This document shows, piece by piece, positions 45,518 through 54,127 of a DNA stretch of 64,000 bases. Below the pieces are notes generated by a model. It saw only the letters and a list, made by a program, of their open reading frames with translations. It was not told the origin of the DNA and ran no database searches. The stretch is taken from positions 62,001 to 126,000 of the forward strand of contig NZ_JBHTHQ010000012.1 in the NCBI RefSeq assembly GCF_042676605.1, written 5' to 3'. Every line of letters starts with the position of its first letter. Within the stretch, counting starts at the first letter, position 1. The DNA comes from Alloscardovia venturai (lineage in GTDB: Bacteria > Actinomycetota > Actinomycetes > Actinomycetales > Bifidobacteriaceae). The position numbers were made by a program, and so were the translations under genes.

Positions 45518-47554
45518 GTGGCGGACGACAACAATAATTCCGTTCAACTCGATGACACAATGTCCCCTGAGCATTATGATGCGAGTGATCTTCGAGTACT
45601 TGAGGGTCTTGAAGCAGTTCGTGTGCGTCCAGGTATGTATATCGGCTCTACTGGTCCTCGCGGTTTGCATCACTTGGTGTACGAAATTGTCGACAACTCC
45701 GTAGATGAGGCATTGGCTGGTTATGCATCACACATCGAAGTGACACTGCTCGAAGACGGCGGTGTTCGTGTGGTTGATAACGGTCGTGGTATCCCAGTAG
45801 ACGAGGTTCCAGGCGAAGGAAAGTCTGGCGTGGAAGTCGTACTGACAAAGCTCCACGCAGGCGGCAAGTTTGGAGGCGGCGGATATGCCGTGTCTGGCGG
45901 TTTGCACGGTGTGGGTATTTCTGTCGTCAACGCTTTATCGACGGGCATCAACGTAGAAGTACGCCGACAGGGAGCGCTCTACCATCAGAACTTCGAAAAT
46001 CAGCAGGCTGTAACGCCTTTGATAAAGGATCGCGAGCTTGAAGAAGGTGAGGAAACTGGTACATCCGTTACTTTCTGGGCTGATCCTCAGATTTTTGAAG
46101 TGACGGAGTATGACTACGAAACACTTCGTGCACGCTTCCAGCAAATGGCGTTCCTCAACAAGGGATTGAAAATCACTCTGACTGATGAGCGTACATATGA
46201 CTATGCAGGTGACGAGGTCGCGGGCGAAGAAGAAGGCGCAGGACAGCAGCATCAGTCTGTGACCTATCAATATCCAAACGGTATCAAGGACTATGTCGAC
46301 TACCTCGTCAAGGGCAAGAAAGTTCAACCAGTAGAGGATGAAGTCATCGACTTCGAGTCGGAAGATTTAGAGCAGGGCATTTCTGTAGAAATTGCTATGC
46401 AATGGACCCGTGCATACTCTGAGTCTATTCATTCCTTTGCAAATACCATCACTACGACCGAGGGCGGTACTCATGAGGAGGGCTTCCGCTCTGCATTGAC
46501 AGGTTTAATCAACCGCTATGCGCGTGAAAAGGGCCTACTCAAGGAAAAAGACGAAAATCTTTCTGGTGACGATGTACGCGAAGGCTTGACAGCTGTTGTG
46601 TCTGTAAAGCTGACCGTTCCACAGTTTGAAGGTCAGACAAAGACGAAGCTGGGAAATTCCATCGCAAAGACTTTCGTACAGCGCGTTGTGACGGAGAAGC
46701 TGTCAGACTGGCTAGGAGAGCATCCTGCTGAGGCAAAGATGATTGTGCAAAAGGGACAGGAAGCTGCTCGTGCGCGATTAGCCGCAAAGAAGGCTCGTGA
46801 AAATACTCGCCGAAAGTCTATCTTCGAATCGGCAGGTATGCCAGACAAGCTTAAGGATTGCCAGTCAAATAATCCTGAAGAGTGTGAACTCTTCATCGTA
46901 GAGGGTGATTCCGCAGGCGGTTCTGCTATCCAGGGACGCAACCCAATCACTCAGGCTATTCTTCCATTGCGCGGGAAGATTTTGAACACAGAGCGTGCAA
47001 GCCTTGACCGTATGATGAAGTCAGATACTATTGAGTCGCTTATCACGGCTATCGGTGGCGGTTATGGCGAGGAATTTGATATCAACAAAGTGCGTTATCA
47101 CAAGATCATCATCATGGCTGATGCAGATGTAGATGGTGCTCATATTGCAACGCTTAATCTCACGCTGATGTTCCGCTATATGCGTCCTCTTATCAACGCT
47201 GGCTATGTCTATGTAGCTATGCCACCTCTGTATCGTTTGAAGTGGACGAAGGGAAATCATGACTTCGTCTACACCGATGCTGAGCGTGACCGTGTGCTTG
47301 CAGAAGGTAAGGCAGCTGGTCGTCAGCTTCCTAAGGGCGAAGGTATCCAGCGTTATAAAGGTCTGGGTGAGATGAGCTATCAGGAATTGTGGGAAACCAC
47401 GATGGATCCTCACCACCGTATCTTGAAGCAAATTCACATTGAAGATGCAGCACAGGCAGACGAGACATTCTCCATGCTTATGGGCGATGACGTGGAGCCA
47501 CGTCGTCTGTTCATTCAGCGCAATGCACATGATGCTCGTTTCATTGACGCATAA
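45518..47554 (+). CDS. gyrB: DNA gyrase subunit B
   Basis: The 678-residue ATPase subunit of gyrase: LEAVRVRPGMYIGSTG and DNGRGIPVD of the GHKL ATP site, LHAGGKFGGGGYAVSGGLHGVG, then the TOPRIM motif LFIVEGDSAGGSA, MADADVDGAHIATL and the C-terminal QRYKGLGEM. The start is GTG 45518 with GGGAAGGAACGTCA upstream. It pairs with gyrA 71 bp downstream. Confidence 0.98.
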   Translation: MADDNNNSVQLDDTMSPEHYDASDLRVLEGLEAVRVRPGMYIGSTGPRGLHHLVYEIVDNSVDEALAGYASHIEVTLLEDGGVRVVDNGRGIPVDEVPGEGKSGVEVVLTKLHAGGKFGGGGYAVSGGLHGVGISVVNALSTGINVEVRRQGALYHQNFENQQAVTPLIKDRELEEGEETGTSVTFWADPQIFEVTEYDYETLRARFQQMAFLNKGLKITLTDERTYDYAGDEVAGEEEGAGQQHQSVTYQYPNGIKDYVDYLVKGKKVQPVEDEVIDFESEDLEQGISVEIAMQWTRAYSESIHSFANTITTTEGGTHEEGFRSALTGLINRYAREKGLLKEKDENLSGDDVREGLTAVVSVKLTVPQFEGQTKTKLGNSIAKTFVQRVVTEKLSDWLGEHPAEAKMIVQKGQEAARARLAAKKARENTRRKSIFESAGMPDKLKDCQSNNPEECELFIVEGDSAGGSAIQGRNPITQAILPLRGKILNTERASLDRMMKSDTIESLITAIGGGYGEEFDINKVRYHKIIIMADADVDGAHIATLNLTLMFRYMRPLINAGYVYVAMPPLYRLKWTKGNHDFVYTDAERDRVLAEGKAAGRQLPKGEGIQRYKGLGEMSYQELWETTMDPHHRILKQIHIEDAAQADETFSMLMGDDVEPRRLFIQRNAHDARFIDA

Positions 47555-47625
47555 ACGCTACTTAGGCGTATATGTGCAGAAGTATGTGAATTGATATCAA
47601 AAATTTTCAAGGTTAAAGGTTAAAA

Positions 47626-50331
47626 ATGGCAGACGAATTTGAAGCTGAAGAGCACGGCTTGGAGCCAGCAAGTCCTCAGGCTGATGGCAAAGACTTCGGC
47701 TTAATGACTGGTCAGCGTGTGCAGAAAACTGATTTGCAGCAGGAAATGCGTGAATCCTACCTTGCATATGCATTATCCGTTATCGTAGAACGAGCACTTC
47801 CAGATGTACGCGACGGTATGAAGCCGGTACATCGCCGTGTCGTATATGCGATGTACGACGGTGGATATCGCCCAGATCGTGGGTACAACAAGTGCTCTCG
47901 TGTAGTGGGTGACGTCATGGGTAAATATCATCCTCATGGCGATGCAGCTATCTATGACACATTAGTGCGTATGGCTCAAAGTTGGTCTATGCGCTACATG
48001 CTTGTCGATGGTCAAGGTAACTTTGGCTCCCCAGGCGATGACCCTGCAGCAGCAATGCGTTATACCGAGTGCCGTATGGCACCTCTCGCGATGGAACTTG
48101 TACGCGATATCGATAAAGAGACCGTTGACTTTGTGCCAAATTATGATGGTAAGACTCAAGAGCCTACGGTTCTCCCGTCGCGCTTCCCAAATCTTTTGGT
48201 TAATGGTTCCTCTGGCATCGCTGTTGGTATGGCGACGAACATTCCACCTCACAACATGCGTGAGGTAGCACAAGGCGTGCACTGGGCTCTCGACCATCCA
48301 GAAGCTTCCAAAGAAGAGCTTTTGAATAATTTGATAGCCATCATCAAGGGACCAGACTTCCCTACTGGTGCAACCATTTTGGGGCATAACGGTATTGAGC
48401 AGGCATATCGTACTGGTCGCGGTCTCATCACGATGCGCGCAGTAGTAAACACCGAAGAGATTAACGGTCGCTTGTGCCTTGTCGTGACCGAGCTTCCATA
48501 TCAGGTCAATCCTGACCGCCTTGCTTCCTCTATCCGTGAAGGAGTGCGCGACGGTAAGATTCAGGGCATCGCAGACATGCGAGATGAGACCTCTGGACGT
48601 ACAGGTCAGCGTCTCGTTCTCGTTTTGAAGCGTGATGCTGTGCCAAAGGTTGTCCTGAATAATCTTTATAAGCACACTCAGCTGCAGCAGACCTTCGGGG
48701 CAAATATGCTTGCGCTTGTCGATGGTGTCCCACGGACACTGAGCTTGGATGCGTTTATCCGCCACTGGATAGACCATCAGCTAGACGTAATTTATCGCCG
48801 TACACAGTATTTGAAGCGAGAAGCTGAAGAGCGTGACCATATCTTGCAGGGCTACTTGAAGGCTCTCGATATGATTGACGAAGTTATCGCTCTGATTCGT
48901 CGCTCTCCAGATGTCGATCAGGCGCGTACAGGCTTGATGGAGCTGTTGGACGTCGATCAAGTACAAGCTGATGCAATTCTTGCTATGCAGCTTCGTCGAC
49001 TTGCAGCATTGGAACGTCAGAAGATTCTTGACGAGCACGAAGAACTCATGCGTCGTATCGCTGACTATAACGATATTTTGTCTAATCCTGACCGTCGTCG
49101 TAAGATCGTCGGCGATGAAATGGATGAAATCATCGAAAAGTATGGTGACGAGCGCCGTACACAGATTCTTCCATTCTCTGGAGAGATGAATGTAGAAGAC
49201 CTCATTGCTGAAGAAAATGTGGTTGTAACTGTCACCCATTCTGGATATATCAAGCGTACGAAGGCTGATGAATACCGTGCACAGCATCGTGGAGGTAAAG
49301 GTATCAAGGGTGCCAAGCTTCGTGAAGATGACATCGTCGATCACTTCTTCGCGACATCCACTCATAACTGGTTGCTCTTCTTCACAAATGAAGGTCGCGT
49401 TTATCGTCTGAAGGGGTATGAACTCCCTGAAGGTTCACGCGATTCCAAGGGGCAACACGTGGCAAACTTGCTACAGCTCGGACCGCAGGAGCAGATTCAG
49501 CAAATTCTATCTATCAAGGATTATGATGCAGCTGAATATCTTGTCCTTGCTACGAAGTCTGGAAAGATTAAGAAGACTCGCTTACCTGAGTATGATTCGA
49601 CTCGACAGGGAGGCTTGATAGCAGTTCGTTTGATGGAGCTTGAAGGAAAGACTATTACTGATGGCGAAGGTAATGAGATTCCTGCAAATGATGAGCTTAT
49701 TGGCGCAGCACTGTGCAACTCAGATGATGAAATCATTGTGGTTTCCCACTCTGGTATGTCTGTGAAGTTTGCTGCTGATGACGAAACTTTGCGTCCAATG
49801 GGTCGTCAGACTGCTGGTGTGCAGGCGATGAAATTCAAGGGTGCACCTGGCGAGGATTACTTACTCTCTATGGATGTCGTTCCTGCAAATTCGCCATCTG
49901 ATTTGCTCGTTGTAACATCGGAAGGCTTCGCAAAGCGCACAGCGTTGTCTGAATATCGACTTCAGGGCCGAAACGGTTACGGTGTAAAGGCTATCACGAT
50001 GGTGGAAGGTCGTGGTGAACTCGTCGGTGCGGTTGTCGTAGAAGAAGACGATCAAATTATGGCTATCATGAAGTCTGGTAAGGTCATCCGTTCTAACGTC
50101 AATGAGTTACGCAGAACTGGTCGAACTACGCAAGGCGTTACACTCGCTAAGCCTGATAAAGGTGATGAGATTATTTCTATTGCCCGCAACGCAGAAAAGG
50201 AAACAGAGCAAGACTCTGATGAAGAGAACGTAGCTAAGTCAGATTCAGTAAATCCGGATACTTCAGCTTCTGTTTCAGTCTCATCTGTTAGTGAAGAGGC
50301 AGTAACAGAAACTGAAGAGACTAAAGAATAA
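47626..50331 (+). CDS. gyrA: DNA gyrase subunit A
   Basis: The 901-residue DNA-cleaving subunit. The catalytic Tyr lies in AAAMRYTECRM; the quinolone-resistance region reads HPHGDAAIYDTLVRMAQ. The position equal to Ser83 of E. coli is Ala (A107 here), as in mycobacteria and bifidobacteria, which usually lowers intrinsic quinolone susceptibility. The C-terminal pinwheel contains the GyrA box QRGGKGIKG-like segment (QHRGGKGIKGAK). An acidic Ser/Glu-rich tail of about 45 residues ends the protein. Confidence 0.98.
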   Translation: MADEFEAEEHGLEPASPQADGKDFGLMTGQRVQKTDLQQEMRESYLAYALSVIVERALPDVRDGMKPVHRRVVYAMYDGGYRPDRGYNKCSRVVGDVMGKYHPHGDAAIYDTLVRMAQSWSMRYMLVDGQGNFGSPGDDPAAAMRYTECRMAPLAMELVRDIDKETVDFVPNYDGKTQEPTVLPSRFPNLLVNGSSGIAVGMATNIPPHNMREVAQGVHWALDHPEASKEELLNNLIAIIKGPDFPTGATILGHNGIEQAYRTGRGLITMRAVVNTEEINGRLCLVVTELPYQVNPDRLASSIREGVRDGKIQGIADMRDETSGRTGQRLVLVLKRDAVPKVVLNNLYKHTQLQQTFGANMLALVDGVPRTLSLDAFIRHWIDHQLDVIYRRTQYLKREAEERDHILQGYLKALDMIDEVIALIRRSPDVDQARTGLMELLDVDQVQADAILAMQLRRLAALERQKILDEHEELMRRIADYNDILSNPDRRRKIVGDEMDEIIEKYGDERRTQILPFSGEMNVEDLIAEENVVVTVTHSGYIKRTKADEYRAQHRGGKGIKGAKLREDDIVDHFFATSTHNWLLFFTNEGRVYRLKGYELPEGSRDSKGQHVANLLQLGPQEQIQQILSIKDYDAAEYLVLATKSGKIKKTRLPEYDSTRQGGLIAVRLMELEGKTITDGEGNEIPANDELIGAALCNSDDEIIVVSHSGMSVKFAADDETLRPMGRQTAGVQAMKFKGAPGEDYLLSMDVVPANSPSDLLVVTSEGFAKRTALSEYRLQGRNGYGVKAITMVEGRGELVGAVVVEEDDQIMAIMKSGKVIRSNVNELRRTGRTTQGVTLAKPDKGDEIISIARNAEKETEQDSDEENVAKSDSVNPDTSASVSVSSVSEEAVTETEETKE

Positions 50332-50365
50332 TCCTTCGGTATTTGTTAGTCTGAAAGACAGAAAA

Positions 50366-50397
50366 GTGTGTGATGTTTCACGTGAAACATCACACAC
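50366..50397. other. parS site 5 in a 32-bp perfect palindrome
   Basis: The core TGTTTCACGTGAAACA (50374-50389) is flanked by GTGTGTGA/TCACACAC, giving 32 bp of perfect symmetry in the gyrA-DUF3566 gap. Confidence 0.93.
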
Positions 50398-50427
50398 GAT
50401 AGTTAGGTAAGAGAAAGATATAGGAAC

Positions 50428-51138
50428 ATGGCTGATGCAACTAATCCAGTAGATGAGGCTGCAACCCAGACTATTGAAGCAATCAAGGATGAAGTAAGAG
50501 ACTCTGTTCAGGCTTCTGCTCAGACAGTTCCGAACTTGATTCCGACAAATGGTGCGAATAATACCAATAATGCGAATGATGAAAAAACGAGTGAAAGCAC
50601 TGACTTAGATGCTAAGCGTGATGCTGAGCGTCGTGTAGCTGGCGCTGCTGCAAGTGTATCTAGTATTGCTTCGCAGACTCATACTCACGCGTCTACATAT
50701 GGAACAGAGCGCGAATCTTCTCACGACTCTCTTCATAAGAATCATGAAAATCATGAGAAGAAGAATGCGGTACCACGTGCTCGTCGTATGAAGTTAAGCT
50801 TAACTCAGGTAGATCCATGGTCTGTGACGAAAGTCTCTTTCATGTTGCTGATTGCTGTAGGGCTCATTCAACTCGTCGCTGTCATCTTCCTCTACTTTGT
50901 GCTTGATGCGGCAGGGTTGTTCTCTTCGTTGACTTCCATTGTATCTTCTGCTGGATTGAGCTCAGGTGGCTTTGATATCTCGTCCTTCTTGAGTCTCGGT
51001 CGTGTGGTGTCTATCTTCACTATTATCGCAGTATTTGAAATCGTGATAGGCACAGTTCTTGCCGCTATCGGTGCTTTCCTTTATAACATTGTGAGCTCCT
51101 TGGTAGGAGGTATTCATGTCACGCTTGGTGATGACTAA
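50428..51138 (+). CDS. DUF3566 membrane protein
   Basis: A 236-residue protein with a long hydrophilic N-terminus (about 125 residues, Asn/Ser/His-rich) and a C-terminal DUF3566 domain: LTQVDPWSVTKVSFMLLIAV, a transmembrane helix, an outer loop, then a second helix and LVGGIHVTLGDD. In many actinobacteria DUF3566 directly follows gyrA, and this matches. Function unknown. Confidence 0.88.
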   Translation: MADATNPVDEAATQTIEAIKDEVRDSVQASAQTVPNLIPTNGANNTNNANDEKTSESTDLDAKRDAERRVAGAAASVSSIASQTHTHASTYGTERESSHDSLHKNHENHEKKNAVPRARRMKLSLTQVDPWSVTKVSFMLLIAVGLIQLVAVIFLYFVLDAAGLFSSLTSIVSSAGLSSGGFDISSFLSLGRVVSIFTIIAVFEIVIGTVLAAIGAFLYNIVSSLVGGIHVTLGDD

Positions 51139-51228
51139 AGAAGACGCGCGCTATTAAGACTGAAATTGTGCGCTATGCAAGAGTAGATTTGTATAGTAAC
51201 TCAGGGCTTTAATAGTCTATAGATGTGA

Positions 51229-51244
51229 TGTTTCACGTGAAACA
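51229..51244. other. parS site 6
   Basis: Perfect TGTTTCACGTGAAACA, directly followed by a terminator (51247-51277) in the gap after the DUF3566 gene. Confidence 0.92.
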
Positions 51245-51246
51245 TG

Positions 51247-51277
51247 AGCCCGTGTGCTGCGGCATGCGGGCTTTTTG
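51247..51277 (+). terminator. Intrinsic terminator after the DUF3566 gene
   Basis: AGCCCGTGTGC and GCATGCGGGCT form a GC-rich stem (two G:U pairs) with a TGCG loop and a TTTTT tail. Confidence 0.85.
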
Positions 51278-51291
51278 CTACACTAGAGACT

Positions 51292-51525
51292 ATGAATGAA
51301 ATTGCACAGTCGCGTCTTTATTTTCTTACGTCAATTGCGTGTGTTGTCTGGTTAATACAGAGCTTATATAAATCTGCGCAAGATGGAACGATTACATCAT
51401 TGGCGACATGGATTTTTGCTCTTTGTATAACTGTAGTCGCTATCTATACAGGTATACAGGGATGGCGTTTTCACAAAAAAGCTCATTCTCAGAATGATAG
51501 GAATGAGCAAGAAGATGAAGAATAA
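51292..51525 (+). CDS. Small two-helix membrane protein
   Basis: A 77-residue protein with two hydrophobic helices (LYFLTSIACVVWLIQSLY; LATWIFALCITVVAIYTGIQGW) and a charged acidic tail (NDRNEQEDEE). I do not recognise a family. An extended -10 (TGCTACACT, 51276-51284) ends about 7 bp before the ATG and there is no Shine-Dalgarno, so the mRNA is probably leaderless. A longer in-frame start at 51244 would run through the parS and terminator and is rejected. Confidence 0.65.
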   Translation: MNEIAQSRLYFLTSIACVVWLIQSLYKSAQDGTITSLATWIFALCITVVAIYTGIQGWRFHKKAHSQNDRNEQEDEE

Positions 51526-51529
51526 TTTT

Positions 51530-51835
51530 CTATTTGCGTGTTTTCTTCGACTTTTTTGGAGTAAATATTTTAAATTTTGAAATTAACCATAAGTGGATTG
51601 GCGGAATTTTAGTTATAACAAAGCCGATAATAACGGCTGCAATAAATATGTAAGATTCTAAATTCATACCGAGTAATATAAGTAAGACTGTAATACCGAG
51701 TGCTATTACACCTAACGTTGAACCATAACTTTCTTGTTTGCGAGTCATTTCGGTAGTTTTAAGAGGAAAACCACCATACATTCCGCCAATGAGAATTCCG
51801 ACAATGCCGAGTGCAATACAAATTGCAATTTGCAT
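51530..51835 (-). CDS. Small membrane protein, three helices
   Basis: A 101-residue protein with three predicted membrane segments (IAICIALGIVGILIGGMYG; LGVIALGITVLLILLGMNL; YIFIAAVIIGFVITKI, approximate), an internal charged stretch (KTTEMTRKQES) and a very basic tail (KSKKTRK). The ATG at 51835 has AAGGAGGAATCATT. No family is recognised. It lies 17 bp after an orphan sugar-ABC ATPase and is probably co-transcribed with it. It is too small for a typical permease. Confidence 0.6.
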   Translation of the reverse strand: MQIAICIALGIVGILIGGMYGGFPLKTTEMTRKQESYGSTLGVIALGITVLLILLGMNLESYIFIAAVIIGFVITKIPPIHLWLISKFKIFTPKKSKKTRK

Positions 51836-51852
51836 AATGATTCCTCCTTGAA

Positions 51853-52662
51853 TTAGTTATATCGGTTAATAATTTTACGTGGAACAGTCATGGTGTCTAC
51901 ATTTATAAATTCTTCATTAACTGTTCGTGCTCCCGCAATTTCAGCAACAATCTGTTCATAACTTGTTTCGCTAATTTTGTGTACTGCTGTAATTTGTCCT
52001 GCACGCATAACAGCTATACGATCGGCTATGGCAAAAATATCAGGTAAATTATGACATACAAGGACGATAGTTCTTCCGTGATTGCGCAGCTCTTTTATAT
52101 AGGACAAAACTTGAGCAGTTTGAATAATAGATAGAGATGCTGTCGGCTCGTCCATAAGAATAAGTTCCGGATTAGTAAGTAGAGAACGCGCAATGGATAC
52201 TGTCTGTCTCTCTCCCATAGAAAGTCCGTGCATTGAACGGTATGTACTGAGAGGTGAAGTGAGCTTATGAAGAAGTTTTCGTGATTTGATATGCATAGTG
52301 TTATCATCACGATTTCCAAAGAACGTGTGAAGTTCGTTTCCTAAGAAAATATTTGCTGCGATATCCAAGTTGTCGCAAAAGTCAGCACTTTGGAATGTTG
52401 CTGAGATACCAATATCGTTTGCGGCTTTAACCGATGATATAGAGACTTCATTATCTTTCCATATGAATGTTCCAGTATCAGGAGGTTGTAAACCAGAAAT
52501 TGCTTTAAGTAGTGTCGACTTACCTGCTCCATTGTCTCCTACGATAGCAAGGATTTCGTGCGAATTAACTGTCAAAGAGACATCTTTTAATGCTTCGATG
52601 TATCCAAAAGTGACACAAACATCCTCTACTTTCAGTAAGGGAGTATGTATCTGCGATGTCAT
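51853..52662 (-). CDS. Sugar ABC transporter ATP-binding protein, single-domain
   Basis: A 269-residue ATPase of the carbohydrate (FrcA/XylG-like) type: Walker A GDNGAGKSTLLKAISG, Q-loop TFQSAD, signature LSMGERQTVSIARSLL, Walker B LILMDEPTASL and H-loop VCHNLPD. It is single-domain, unlike the two-domain MmsA-type ATPase at 55.4 kb. No permease or binding protein accompanies it, only the small membrane protein. ATG 52662 (MTSQIH) has AAAGGTGA upstream and is preferred to GTG 52674. The regulator gene upstream is interrupted by a stop codon, so this may be the remains of a reduced system. Confidence 0.82.
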   Translation of the reverse strand: MTSQIHTPLLKVEDVCVTFGYIEALKDVSLTVNSHEILAIVGDNGAGKSTLLKAISGLQPPDTGTFIWKDNEVSISSVKAANDIGISATFQSADFCDNLDIAANIFLGNELHTFFGNRDDNTMHIKSRKLLHKLTSPLSTYRSMHGLSMGERQTVSIARSLLTNPELILMDEPTASLSIIQTAQVLSYIKELRNHGRTIVLVCHNLPDIFAIADRIAVMRAGQITAVHKISETSYEQIVAEIAGARTVNEEFINVDTMTVPRKIINRYN

Positions 52663-52731
52663 CGTTGAAATCACCTTTGCTTGAAGTTTCTTATATTTCG
52701 TATTTAGTATAACAGTTAGAAAATTCTAATG

Positions 52732-53898
52732 TTATTTTGCAAGTTCTAGTTTAGAATTTTCAATAGCGGACAATGCTGCTCCGAGAGGAACATTTTTTTC
52801 TGGGATTGGTGAGGCTATTACTTCTATTGGAGTTACAGCACTCGGGAATAATAGCCGTTGAATAGATTCTCGGAACGGTTCAATGAAAATATCTCCTGAT
52901 TTACTTAATAGTCCACCTACGATAATTTTTCCTGGATCCACTGCAATACAACTAGAAGCCACCACAGTTCCAATGCGTATAGCTGCATCGGAAATGACTC
53001 GTCGGCATCCTGGATCTCCATCTATACATCCTTGAATCAAATCTGCATAAGACATAGATCCATGTGTTACTTGGAGCACAGAGGTCAATCGTTCTTCATT
53101 AATTACGGTGTTGAGACAACCGCGGTTTCCACATGAACAGATATCGCCAAGTGGATCAACTTGTTGATGTCCAATTTCACCAGCTAGACCTAGAGAACCT
53201 CTATAGAGTGAACCATTTACTACGAGAGCAGAGCCAGTTCCATCTCCAGTTTGAATATACAAAAAGTTTGAACACCCTTGTCCAGCACCTTGGCGGGATT
53301 CAGCTATAGCTGCAGAATTTGCATCATTATCAATTAATATCGGACAGTCAAAGGCAATTTTAAAAGATGAGATTATATCTGTATCATCCTAACCACGTAG
53401 TATTCCAGGAATACCAATTTGTTGATGCTTCCAATCTACTGGACAAGCTAGTGCAATTACAATTGACGCAATCTCAGAACGAGAGGCACCGATTGAATCT
53501 ATAGATTCTTGAATAAGGCGAATAGCTTCGGGGATAGTAACATCAGGTTTATGATTAAGTGGCAATGGATAATCATGTTCTGCTAGTATTTTTTGGGAAA
53601 AATCAGTAATACAGATTTGTAATATTTTGATACCGATATGAATACCTATCCCGATGCCTACTTGTCGTGCGATAGCTACCTGAAGAGCACGGCGACCTGA
53701 ACGAATGGTCTCTGAGGTGGTTAGAGTGCCGTCGTCGACCATTTTTCGAACTAGAATTGAAACCGTGGCTGTAGATAAACCGGTATTTTCTGCAATCTCT
53801 ACTTGAGTCATAGCCCCGTATTTAGTAATGGCATTAAAGATTAATGTCATATTTGCTTCTCGTAATGATGTTTGAGAGCCGGTTACAGGACTATTCAT
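52732..53898 (-). pseudogene. ROK-family transcriptional regulator interrupted by an in-frame amber codon
   Basis: Read from ATG 53898 to 52732 in a single frame, this is a complete 388-residue ROK repressor: an N-terminal winged HTH (YGAMTQVEIAENTGLSTATVS) and a C-terminal sugar-kinase fold (ILIDNDANSAAIAE, GDGTGSALVVNGSLYRG, the zinc motif CSCGNRGCLNTV). One TAG at 53391-53389 breaks it after PGILRG. In ROK proteins a Trp commonly occupies this position, so a single TGG to TAG change would explain it. There is no frameshift: both halves are in the same frame and the sequence around the stop is otherwise good. It is divergent from the sugar-transport operon it would be expected to control. 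Confidence 0.85.
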
Positions 53899-54027
53899 AC
53901 GTTTTAGAGTAAATATAAATATCCAATTTTTCAAGTAAAAATAAAAGATTTTCACAGTATAAATCAATAAATATAGAAGATTGTATTTTACGAATAAAGA
54001 CAATGGATAAAAATATTGTTTATTGAG

Positions 54028-54056
54028 TTGATTTCTAAAACACAAGCATATATACT
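54028..54056 (+). promoter_or_regulatory. Promoter of the monosaccharide ABC operon
   Basis: TTGATT (-35, 54028-54033), 17-bp spacer, TATACT (-10, 54051-54056), in the AT-rich gap between the divergent ROK and binding-protein genes. Confidence 0.75.
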
Positions 54057-54072
54057 CGGTAGTGCTGGATAG

Positions 54073-54101
54073 ATATCAATGATGATTCTGTTCATTGATA
54101 T
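54073..54101. promoter_or_regulatory. Operator-like dyad downstream of the promoter
   Basis: ATATCAATGA (54073-54082) and TCATTGATAT (54092-54101) are perfect inverted 10-bp arms around a 9-bp spacer. The dyad begins about 10 bp after the predicted transcription start, where a bound repressor would act as a roadblock. The ROK or a LacI-type regulator could be the binder (inference). Confidence 0.65.
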
Positions 54102-54127
54102 TTCTCATTCCTACGAAGGAGAAGGAA

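Noticed and set aside
53263..53388. A frameshift or deletion splitting the ROK gene
   Set aside because: The minus strand is in frame and readable from 53898 to 52732; only the single TAG at 53391-53389 interrupts it.
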